A DNA stretch of 64,000 nucleotides from Neostapfia colusana. Taxonomy: Eukaryota; Streptophyta; Magnoliopsida; Poales; Poaceae. Location: positions 12,949,084-13,013,083 of the forward strand of contig JASWHV010000016.1 of NCBI GenBank assembly GCA_030760725.1. The letters run 5' to 3'. The stretch's first letter is position 1, and each line of letters starts with the position of its first letter. The position numbers were made by a program, and so were the translations under genes. Shown here one piece after another: positions 42,019 through 51,493 of this stretch. The notes under the pieces were generated by a model. That model was not told the DNA's origin and ran no database searches. It saw only the letters and a list, made by a program, of their open reading frames with translations.

Positions 42019-43542
42019 GTGACCAGCGAGGCCTACATCTCGACGCACTCAGGACTGAGTGTGTCGGGGCAAGCTGGAAGCCAGCAGCCGACTCCAGCGA
42101 TGCGGACTCCAGCAAGCCCAAGATCTGCTGCAATGCCGAGTGTCTCCCATGGGAGCGCACTAGCTGCAGCACGAGCTCTTCTACTCAATCCACCTGCTGG
42201 GGACGCGCCTCAGGCAGCGACCCAGCAGTGGATTCGCGATGTAGACCGTCTCATCGTCGCCGCCGTCTACCCTCAGCTACGGCTGGGACGACGCCCCAGT
42301 GAACCAGACGTGTCGCTGTTGCGCACGCCAATGGTTGACGGGCAGACGGCAGACTGCCGCTCCACCAGGCTCCCATCTGCGGACCTGAGGTCCGAGCTGG
42401 AACGACGTCACCTGGGCGAAGATGCCCGCCTGACCATTGAGCGACGCCGAGAAAGGCGTCGCAACCACGAGGTCGGCGACAGCATGTCGACCGCCTCGAT
42501 CCAGCCAGGGCTGCAGACATTCGCCACGCGATCTCTGCCCCAGGCTTACGCCACGCAGCATATGCCCCAGCCATATGCCTTGCAAATGGCGCCCCCGGTT
42601 TATGGCGCACCTTTGCCCAGACCGGGGTACACTGTGCCAACAGCGGACCAAGCGCTCGTGGTACCGACACCTGCAGCAACAGGAGCAGGGTGTGCAGCCC
42701 TGGCGCCACACCTTCGCTTCACGAAGTGGCCGTGCAAGTTCCGGCCACACCTGCCAGAGAAGTACGACGGCAGCGTCAATCCGGCAGAGTTCCTCCAGAT
42801 CTACTCCACCACCATCCTTGCTGCAGGAGGGGATGAGGCCGTCATGGCCAACTACTTCCCCGTCACCTTGACCGGCCCAGAACGGTCTTGGATCATGAAT
42901 CTCCCCAAGGGTTCCATAACTTCCAAGGGAGAGCTCTGCTGAAAGTTTACTGCAAACTTCGGCAGCTCCTACACCCGGCCTGGCATGGTACTCGACCTCC
43001 ATGCCATCCAGTAACAACCTGGAGAGTCGCTGCGCTCCTTCATCCAGCGGTTCAACTAGGTACGGAACACCATCCCCCATATACAAAATGCTTCTGTGGT
43101 AGTTGCATTCTGACAGGGTGTAAGGGACAAGAAGATGCTTGAGAAGCTCGCCACCAGAGAAGTGTGCGACGTCTCGGAGCTCTTCAGCCTGGCGGACAAG
43201 TGCGCCAGGGCAGCAGAAGGGCGCAACTGGCACTCACATCCAGCCTCCGAAGCCAAGGACAGCCCGGACCAAGCGCTGCTCCCCATGGGAGTGGCAAGAA
43301 GGTCAAGAAGGGCGGCGGCAAGATCATGCTGCCGACCGGAGCTCCTGTTGCTGCTGCTGCAGCACCCACCGGAGCTCGGGGGCCACACCCCGACAAGAGG
43401 CCGCATCAGTCACCAGCCCCAAGCGGTGAACACAGCGAGCCGTGCCCCGTGCACAACACCAGCAGCCACACTGCTGCTGAGTGCAGGGAGGTCCAGAAGC
43501 TCGCGGAACGCTTCCAAAAAGGGAAGCAACCGCGTGCGGACG
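42019..43542 (+). pseudogene. Tat-Y gag, 5' part
   Basis: Starts MTSEAYISTHSG at 42019. Typical gypsy gag follows (YDGSVNPAEFLQIYSTTILA, then GESLRSFIQRF, DVSELFSLADKCARAAEG). Four in-frame stops are visible: TGA 42940, TAA 43012 (CAA in Tat-Y2), TAG 43057 (CAG in Tat-Y2) and TGA 43111 (CGG in Tat-Y2). Most are explained by C-to-T or G-to-A changes. A frame change follows near 43260. TEK2 inserted at 43542; the gene resumes at 54463. It is not functional. Confidence 0.85.
43538..43542. repeat. Target-site duplication of TEK2, left (GGACG)
   Basis: Pairs with 54458-54462; both abut perfect LTR termini. Confidence 0.92.
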
Positions 43543-43689
43543 TGTGACACCCTCACCTCGGGTGTCAGCATATGTTCATGTTTTATGAAGAAGAAAACAT
43601 TTTACGGAAAGAAGGAACAGAGACAAGTATCAGAAGGATAGCCAATAAAGCTCTCCGAGAGCACCGAAGGCAAATTCCATGGCCAACAG

Positions 43690-44200
43690 ACCATGTGGCT
43701 TGTTCGGAGATCATCCCCGAGAAATTTGGGAGAGGTCCGCCGCTAAACTAGCTACGTGGCAGGCTCGGGGGTCACCTCCGCAATTGGAAAGAGGTCCGAC
43801 CCTGTGGGACACATGCTGCCCGCGGAGCTAGACTCTGCGGAAGAAGCAAAGGCATTTTTCATAGGACACGTGTCATCCTCGGAGCAAGTCCTCGCGGAAA
43901 TAAGAGGACCAGTCGCGCGGGATACGTGTCAATCTCGGAGCTCATCTCAGAGAAGTCCGGATCTATCGAACACGTGTCGCCACCGGAGCTTATCACCGGA
44001 AGGTCCGTCGCAGCTAAACACGTGTCCACCTCAGGGCATTTTCCTGATAAAAGAAGAAGAGGAAGACCGGTACCAACGCGTGGCGTGCGCGGAGCTCACC
44101 TCCGAAGAAGAGGGAGGTCTCGATCGATTGACACGCGGCACGACCGGAGCTCGTCTCTGCGGATGAAGAGATACCAGGCCCGGAGGACACGTGGAGCTTC
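43690..44200 (+). promoter_or_regulatory. G-box array in TEK2 LTR
   Basis: About nine or ten degenerate repeats spaced ~50-58 bp. Each pairs an ACGTG-core motif (ACACGTGTC, TACGTGGC) with a CGGAGCT-like block, upstream of the TATA box. The 3' LTR has the same array at about 51640-52160 with several cleaner CACGTG cores. The sequence differs from the Tat LTR arrays but the layout is similar. Confidence 0.5.
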
Positions 44201-44381
44201 CGGAGCTAATCATCACGGAGGTAACGAGTCTGGAGCGGTTTTTACGCGTAAAGATACCAGCACGCAACGAAACCGATCCAAACTCCACAATGTTACCAAA
44301 GATAAGACGTCAGGATCCAACAAGATCTGAATAAGACTTTTATTCGGGATCCAACTAGATTAGGACTCTTCTCTTCTCGAT

Positions 44382-44390
44382 TATAAATAG
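44382..44390 (+). promoter_or_regulatory. TATA box of TEK2 5' LTR
   Basis: TATAAATAG, repeated at 52333-52341 in the 3' LTR. It lies ~190 bp downstream of the G-box array. Confidence 0.7.
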
Positions 44391-44871
44391 AACCCAAAAG
44401 CTCTGGCCAAAACCACAAACTTCTCTTTCAACTCCTGAGCCGACGACTTAGAGCCCTAGCCCTAACTCGCCGAGCAAACCATCGCTGAAGCGCAACAAGG
44501 GAGATCATCGGAGAAGAACCAAGCGGTCTAAGGAGGACACTGAAGACAAGAAGAGCGTGAGGTAGGACTTCAATACCACCTTAAGACATCATTGTGTTCA
44601 TCTCTTTGCATCTGTTCTTCGATTCCTTTCGAGCAGAAGCGTTTTCGTGGGCAGATCACTCGATGATCAGTTTGATTTAAAAGACAAGACCATCGCCACA
44701 TTCACCTTTAATCCGAACACCTCTGACCATGCAAGCCATGCAAGAATACGTACAGATCAATCTAATAAAACTAATCGTAGTATAGCATGCATGTGCATCA
44801 TCGCATCTAGTTTAAGGATTGCGCATGATATTGATTGCTGTGAATCTTGTATGCACGTGAATCCTACATAG

Positions 44872-44955
44872 TAGGACAAACTCAGGAAGCTGTCTACTAT
44901 GAGCTGCAGCAACAAGGTTTTGAGAATCAAGAACAACCGGAACCGCAAGAACAAG
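44872..44955 (+). other. Exon-A-like segment in TEK2 LTR
   Basis: After CTACATAG the frame reads GQTQEAVYYELQQQG and continues to QEQPEPQEQ+G at AG|GCAAGT, a perfect GC-AG donor. It is 84 bp, with the same 2+3n+1 phasing as TEK1 and Z exon A. Residue similarity is limited to the Gln/Glu-rich end, so homology is uncertain. No in-frame ATG upstream was found. Confidence 0.3.
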
Positions 44956-46191
44956 GCAAGTGCTCCTTGACCATGCTGATCCTATGTTTTGGGTAAAACT
45001 ATTTTGTTTTGCAAAAAGGTGTGTGTGCTGAGTCAAACATGACGGGAAAACCATTTTATAGGAGTTTACTAGTTTTGATTAAACCATCCTTGTCGCCTGA
45101 GAGGTTTATGAGTCGAGTATGGTTTTTGCTTTATGCTTTGATGGGTCCATGGGATTGGGAAGCGAGATGGATGTGTCTAGCTAACTGCACTCGTACTGAT
45201 AATAAGTAATTGATGAGGTTAATGAACATAGATCAGAGGGAGATCTAGGCAAGCCTGGGTTTGTGAATGAGGTAGCATGAGATGGTGGTTTTACTTGCCG
45301 TAGATCTAAGGACCGGTTCATGCATGCACATGCCAGGATAACAGTGCCACCACAAGGCCAAGTATGGGTGCGGCTTAGCTGAGTAATTAGGTAAGTTGCT
45401 AGAGTGTTATGGACTGTGGAAGGCGCAGGGAATGGGAGTTGAGTGAGGACTGCCCTGGGAACTGCATGGCACAAGAGGTGGCCCGTGGGTGGGAGAATTG
45501 GAGATTCTAGCCTGCCGGTGAAACCTTAGTGAGTCCATACATCTAGTAACCCCTTTGTAAAGGCTATTTTGTGATCTCTTGACCATACACTGACGGTTGT
45601 GTACTGGTATAATGGAGGTTCTGCAGTCGCCGACGGGTGACGAAATCACAAACTTGTGGGTAAAGAGGTGCAAACTCTGCAGAGTTACTAAAACTATCAT
45701 GATAGCCGAGCTTACGGTCATGAGCACCTGGCTAATCTACCATGATTAGATGGGATGGTTACTGGGATGGTTATTGGAATGGGTATTGGGAAGGTTATTG
45801 GTTATGGTTTGGTTCGGGACTGTTAAGTCCGGGAGATGAGATGGTTGCATGACTGATGTGTCATGACATGAGATTGGTATCGGTGCGAGACGAGGTTGTT
45901 TTATGAGGTGAAATGGTAGCGAATACGAGGAGGTATTCGTGAGTATGAATAAAAGATTGGTTAATGTTCGGATGGAACACGAGAAGTGATGGAGGTATGT
46001 TGATAATTTAATACATGTTGGGATTACATTTAAACGTAAGTTGTTATTTTATCATGGTTTTTACAGAACTGCTTTTCTGCAAATAAGCCTTTATACCTAC
46101 CTTGTTTATGAGCTGCATATCATGTGTTATTCCCGCACTTGCTGAGTACATCATTGTGCTCAAACTTGCATTATTATTTCTTCATCAACAG

Positions 46192-46238
46192 CAAGAGAAG
46201 ACTACTATGAAGACCGAGTAGAGCATTATGGCGTGTGA
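46192..46238 (+). other. Exon-B-like segment in TEK2 LTR
   Basis: After CATCAACAG the frame reads REDYYEDRVEHYGV and TGA. It joins in frame to 44872-44955 if 44956-46191 (1236 bp) is removed. The stop lies ~160 bp before AATAAA. The 3' LTR copy keeps the frame with one Tyr to Phe change. Confidence 0.3.
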
Positions 46239-46536
46239 TCTATTCTCAACCTTGCCTGTGGAGGGAGTAGAGATGGAGCCACTTCTGCTTAGTTCTGCTT
46301 TCGCATTAGTTTTTGCTTCCGTATTTAAATAAGGACTTCCGCTGCATAGAATTAAGATTTCCGCTGTGAGCATGAGTCTAAGACTCATGAGGTGTTGTAA
46401 TAAACTCTGTTATTCGTGGTAATATATAATCTGAATTCAGTTTGTGGAACGTATGTGTATGTGTGATGAACATCCTGGGCACACATATGCATTAGTTCTT
46501 GGTTCCGTGGCTTTCCACAGCATTGAGGGCGTCACA

Positions 46537-46648
46537 GATTGGTATCAGAGCCACGGGTTGACAGTAGGTTACACGCCTAGATAGAAACCTTAGATTGATA
46601 TTAGAGCCACGGGTTAACAGCAAGTTACACCCTAAATAGGAGTCACAG
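46537..46648 (+). repeat. Duplicated primer-site leader block in TEK2
   Basis: Two tandem ~56-bp units (46537-46592 and 46593-46648), each with GATTG.TAT.AGAGCCACGGG followed by a GTTACAC block. Only the first keeps a good tRNA complement. Confidence 0.7.
46540..46552 (+). promoter_or_regulatory. Primer-binding site of TEK2 (initiator-Met tRNA)
   Basis: TGGTATCAGAGCC, three bases after the 5' LTR. A decayed second copy of this leader block (TGATATTAGAGCC) lies 56 bp downstream. Confidence 0.88.
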
Positions 46649-46652
46649 GTAG

Positions 46653-46980
46653 CTAAGCCACGCTGACCAAAGGAAGCATCCTAAGGTGAATAGCCTAGAT
46701 TGGCCTTTAAAACCACCTTGACATGGGAAACCATCCTTGAATAGGAGTTGAGTGGGGCCTTGTGATGATTATTTGTGAATATGTGCTTAGTGTGAGTTAT
46801 GGGACGTCTCAAAAACGTTGTCCATATACACACGTAAGAAGAAGGAGGTGTGAGATGTTTCGGCACTTGCTCACATCCTCATAAGGGCTAATATATATAG
46901 TCCAACTAACCTTGATGCATATAGTTGAAAGGACCTACCTAACTTTCTAACCTTCTATTCTATTTCGTTCTCTCTCACAG
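46653..46980 (+). other. TEK2 leader before gag
   Basis: No coding sequence seen. It ends in a pyrimidine-rich CTCTCTCACAG directly before the gag ATG, an acceptor-like context that parallels TEK1 (TTGCAG|ATG) and Z2 (TTTACAG|ACG). Confidence 0.5.
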
Positions 46981-48135
46981 ATGGTGAGAGGAAACGCCAG
47001 CCGAAGGAACGTCCAGGAAGATGACAATGAGGAAGTTCCTGCTAACCCCGGAGCTGGCGAAAACAACCTAGAAAGGTTGATGGCCATGCAAAACCAGCTT
47101 ATGCAAACCATGATCCAAACTTTGGGTCAGTTGCAGGCCAACCAACAACCCGTTCCGGAACCACCGCCACCACCACCGCCGGCTCATAACAGGCTGGGAG
47201 AGTTCATGAGGACTCGACCACCCACCTTTGCTCAAGCAAGCGATCCAATGGAGGCCGATGACTGGTTGAAATCCATGGAGAAGAAGCTTGCCATTGTTCA
47301 GTGCAACGACCGAGAGAAGGTTCTCTTTGCGTCGCACCAACTGATGGGAGCAGCTGCTGACTGGTGGGATGCCTTGAGCAACGCCCATGCCAACACGGAG
47401 ACAATCACTTGGACTGAGTTCAAGGAAAATTTCCGCTCCCACTACACCCCTGTTGGCGTAATGATGCTCAAGAGGCAGGAGTTTGAAGGTCTCCGCCAAG
47501 AACAGAAAAGTGTGAATGAATATCTCAACAAGTTCATACAACTGTCCCGGTATGCCCCCGAAGATGTCAACTCAGATCAGAGGAAGCAGTACCTGTTCAT
47601 GAGAGGGTTGAACAATGAAATCCAAGTTCAGCTCCTCAACAATTACTACGTAAGCTTCCAGAAGCTGGTTGATAAGGCTATTGTGGTGGAAAACAAGATC
47701 CGAGAGATCGAGCGTGAGTGCAAAAGGAAGATGACATACCAGCCCCAAGGGAGCAACGTACGACCTAGGTACATGCCCCCTGCATCGCAGTATGGATCGA
47801 CCACTCCTACGTACCGCCCTGGTCAGCCACCACAGCAACGGTTCGTTGCACCGGCACCTCGTGTGCCCATGCCTCCTGCGCCCCGGCCTAACAATGGCGC
47901 TCCTGTTCAAAACCCCCGCCCCAACGTACCTGCTGCTGTAGGCAACAGGGCATGCTTTGCATGCGGGGAAGTAGGCCACTTCGCTAACCAGTGCCCGAAG
48001 AGAGGCCCTGGACAGCAAGGAAACGTGCCCAAGCAGAACCAGCAACCAAACGGAGGGGACAACCAAGGGAACCGTGGACCGCAGAACTATGCTCGTGGCC
48101 ACGTTAACCATGTCACTGCTGAGGAAGCACAATAG
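46981..48135 (+). CDS. TEK2 gag
   Basis: 384 codons from MVRGNASRRNV to a TAG at 48133-48135. Features: gag core (NRLGEFMRTRPPTFAQASDP, ADDWLKSMEKKL, RQEFEGLRQEQKSVNEYLNK) and a CCHC zinc knuckle (CFACGEVGHFANQC, about residue 325), followed by a Gln/Asn-rich linker. In TEK1 gag and pol form one frame, and here the frame after the TAG continues directly into the protease. The stop is therefore probably a mutation (CAG to TAG) and not a natural gag end. If translated, it would still give a complete gag that binds RNA and assembles particles. Confidence 0.85.
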   Translation: MVRGNASRRNVQEDDNEEVPANPGAGENNLERLMAMQNQLMQTMIQTLGQLQANQQPVPEPPPPPPPAHNRLGEFMRTRPPTFAQASDPMEADDWLKSMEKKLAIVQCNDREKVLFASHQLMGAAADWWDALSNAHANTETITWTEFKENFRSHYTPVGVMMLKRQEFEGLRQEQKSVNEYLNKFIQLSRYAPEDVNSDQRKQYLFMRGLNNEIQVQLLNNYYVSFQKLVDKAIVVENKIREIERECKRKMTYQPQGSNVRPRYMPPASQYGSTTPTYRPGQPPQQRFVAPAPRVPMPPAPRPNNGAPVQNPRPNVPAAVGNRACFACGEVGHFANQCPKRGPGQQGNVPKQNQQPNGGDNQGNRGPQNYARGHVNHVTAEEAQ

Positions 48136-49821
48136 GCTGAGGACGTCGCATTTGGTATGTTCCTTGCCAACTCCAACCCCGCCACCATTTTATTTGATTC
48201 TGGAGCATCACATTCCTTCATATCATCCGAATATGTTGCCAAGCATCATCTACCCATATCCCACTTAGAATGTGCTATGTTGGTTAATTCTCCCGGAGGA
48301 GAAATGAGGACTAATATAGTATGTCCTAAAGTAAGCCTTAAAATAAGGGGGGTAGACTTCCTTGCCAACCTTATTGTTTTGGACTCCCACGGGATTGACA
48401 TCATACTCGGAATGGACTGGTTAAGCAAGCACAATGGAGTAATCCAATGCGCTGAGAGAGACGTGCAGTTGACGAATGAACACGGTACCCGTGTCGAGTT
48501 TGAGTCAGCCCAGCAAGCAACCGAACGGGCAGATTTGAACCATGTTGAAGGAGTGGCATTGGACAGCATTCCAGTGGTTCAGGAATTTTTGGACGTATTT
48601 CCGGAAGACCTTCCAGGAATGCCACCTAATCGGGACATCGAGTTTGCCATAGATCTGGTACCCGGAACTGCATCTATAGCTAAGAGACCATATAGGATGC
48701 CCGTCAACGAGTTAGTTGAACTCAAGAAGCAAATTCAAGAACAGTTGGAGAAGGGTTTTATCCGTCCAAGTTCGTCACCATGGGGAGCCCCGGTACTTTT
48801 CGTGGACAAGAAGGACGGAACCCAAAGAATGTGCGTGGACTACAGGTCTCTCAACGAGGTGACAATCAAGAATAAATACCCTCTGCCCCGTATAGAGGAC
48901 CTGTTCGATCAGATGAAAGGAGCCCAAGTATTCTCCAAGATTGATCTTCGGTCGGGATATTTCCAGCTGAAGATTAAGCCCTCCGATATACCTAAGACAG
49001 CCTTTCGGAGACGGTATGGTTCATATGAATATACCGTCATGTCTTTGGGATTGACGAATGCACCCGCATACTTCATGTACCTTATGAACAAGGTTTTCAT
49101 GGAATACTTGGACAAGTTTGTCGTGGTTTTCATCGACGACATTATAGTGTATTCAAAAAGTAAGGAGGAGCATGAAGAACATCTGAGATTGACCTTGCAG
49201 AAGTTGCGCGAGCATCAGTTGTATGCCAAGCTCAATAAGTGTCAATTTTGGCTAAGGGAAATATCCTTCCTAGGCCACATCATCTCCAAGGAAGGGGTAT
49301 CGGTTGATCCTGGAAAGGTGAGAGATATTCTGAAGTGGGACCAACCGAAGAGCGTGAGGGATATTCGGAGTTTCCTTGGGATGGCAGGATACTATCGGTG
49401 CTTCATTAAAGACTTCTCTAAGATAGCAAAACCTATGACGGAGTTGCTAATAAAGGGAAAAGTCTTTCAATGGACACAAGCCTGTCAAGAAAGTTTTGAG
49501 GAACTCAAGAAAAGGCTAACCACAGCACCAGTTCTGGTATTGCCAGACGTAAGCAAGAGCTTTGACATATATTGTGACGCATCCAGACAAGGGCTCGGAT
49601 GTGTGCTCATGCAGGAAGGACAAGTGGTAGCCTATGCCTCACGACAATTAAAGAAGCATGAGCTTAACTATCCTACACATGATTTGGAGTTAGCAGCAGT
49701 GGTGCATGCATTGAAGATTTGGAGACATTATATCCTTGGTCATCGATGTGAGATCTATACGGATCATAAAAGCCTCAAGTACATATTTACACAAACGGAC
49801 TTGAATTTGAGGCAACGTTGA
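48136..49821 (+). pseudogene. TEK2 pol, first part: protease, reverse transcriptase, start of RNase H
   Basis: Same frame as gag beyond the TAG at 48133. It shows the protease (ILFDSGASHSFISS), RT (YRSLNEVTIKNKYPLPRIED; catalytic FIDDIIVYSK near 49130) and RNase H (YTDHKSLKYIF near 49755). It ends at TGA 49819-49821, within RQR-stop-WLELIKDY, where TEK1 has RQRRWLELIKDY. CGA to TGA explains the stop. Apart from the two stops the frame is open, so degradation is slight. Confidence 0.88.
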
Positions 49822-51481
49822 TGGTTAGAACTCATCAAGGATTATGATGTGGGAATGAACTACCACCCCGGGAAGGCCAATGTAGTAGCTGACGCATTGA
49901 GCAGAAAGGGAGCATGCCACCAACTCACGGTTCGGGAGCTATCACCCGAACTACGTAAAGAGTTCGAACGGTTACACCTCGGATTCTTGAATAACATGGA
50001 AATAATGGAGATCCACTCCTCATTGGAGCAAGAAATAAGAGAGGGCCAAGCAACGGACGAAGGGATCAAGGAGATCAAGGAAAGAATCCGACGAGGGATA
50101 GAGAAGGATTTCAAGGAGGATGAAAAGGGTACGCTTTGGCTAGGAAAAAGGATTTGTGTGCCAAAGCTAAGACACCTTCGCGACATGATATTAAGGGAGG
50201 CACATGATTCACCCTATTCCATACATCCAGGGAGCACCAAAATGTACAAGGACTTGAAAACTTGCTATTGGTGGGATGGTATGAAGAGGGATATAGCCGA
50301 ATACGTTGCCCTATGCGACACATGCCAACGGGTAAAAGCTGAACATCAAAAACCCGCTGGATTGTTGCAACCTTTGAAAATACCTGAATGGAAATGGGAG
50401 GACATCAGTATGGACTTCATTGTCGGATTGCCACGGACTCAGTCAGGTTACGACTCCATCTGGGTCATTGTGGACCGGTTGACAAAAACCGCCCATTTTC
50501 TTCCGGTAAAGACCAGTTATAACATTACACAGTTGGCAGAATTGTACATGGAGCAGATCGTGTGCCGTCATGGAGTTCCGAAGAGGATAGTCTCAGATCG
50601 AGGTTCTCAGTTTACCTCTAGATTCTGGAGGAAGCTGCAGAAAGCCATGGGTACGCGACTGGATTTTAGCTCCGCCTATCACCCACAAACAGATGGGCAA
50701 ACCGAGAGGACGAACCAAATTTTGGAGGACATGCTGAGAGCTTGCGCCTTAAAACGTGGGCGTAGATGGGATAGGAGTTTACCGTATGCCGAGTTCTCCT
50801 ATAACAACAGCTATCAAACTAGGTTGAAGATGTCGCCTTTCGAAGCCTTATATGCCAGACGGTGTAGAACGCCGCTGTTCTGGAGCGAGACTGGAGAGAA
50901 TCAGGTGTTTGGACCCGAAGTACTACAAGAGGCTGAAAAGCAAGTCCAAATGATACGGGAAAACTTAAAGGCTGCTCAGTCACGACAGAAAGGCTATGCG
51001 GACAATAGGCGTAGGAAGTTGACCTTTGAAGTAGGAGACTTCGTATACCTAAAGGTATCGCCTATCCGAGGCCAACGACGTTTTAACGTCAAAAGGCAAG
51101 CTAGCACCTCGCTACATCGGACCATTTAAGATTTTGGACAAGCGAGGAGAAGTAGCCTATCAACTAGAGCTCCCACACCACCTCTCTGACGTACATGACG
51201 TGTTTCATGTATCCCAGCTCAAGAAGTGTTTGAGAGTACCAGAGGAACAAGTGTCAATGAGAGAACTTGAACTTCAAGAGGACCTGACTTACGCAGAACA
51301 CCCTGTCCGAATCCTGGACGTAAAGGAAAGGGTCACCCGAAACAAAGTGATTCGATGGTGCAAGGTACAATGGAGCCATCACACTGAAGCTGAAGCCACA
51401 TGGGAGCGTGAAGAGGATATTAAGGCTGAATTTCCGCATCTATTTTCTACTAACGAATCTCGAGGGCGAGATTCAATTTAA
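49822..51481 (+). pseudogene. TEK2 pol, second part: integrase and chromodomain-like tail
   Basis: Contains the end of RNase H (NYHPGKANVVADALSRK), the integrase zinc finger (HPGSTKMY... CDTCQRVK), the DDE core (VDRLTKTAHF, SDRGSQF, HPQTDGQTERTNQ) and the GPY/F-type region. One extra A near 51091 (AAAAGG, versus the homologous AAAGG in TEK1) shifts the frame. It then resumes with HHLSDVHDVFHVSQLKKCL and a chromodomain-like tail (HPVRILDVKERVTR, KVQWSHHTEAEATWERE) to a TAA at 51479-51481. Unlike TEK1, the Trp after EAT is intact. Confidence 0.88.
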
Positions 51482-51490
51482 GGGGGGTAG
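51480..51490 (+). promoter_or_regulatory. Polypurine tract of TEK2
   Basis: AAGGGGGGTAG overlaps the pol stop codon and precedes the 3' LTR by three bases. It is the expected plus-strand priming site. Confidence 0.8.
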
Positions 51491-51493
51491 ATT

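Larger units (their letters stand above)
43543..46536 (+). repeat. TEK2 5' LTR
   Basis: 2994 bp, TGTGACACCC...GGGCGTCACA. Contains a G-box array (about 43690-44200), TATA at 44382, a GC-rich leader exon ending near 44560 at GAG|GTAGGA, exon-like segments at 44872 and 46192, and AATAAA at 46399-46404. Confidence 0.92.
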
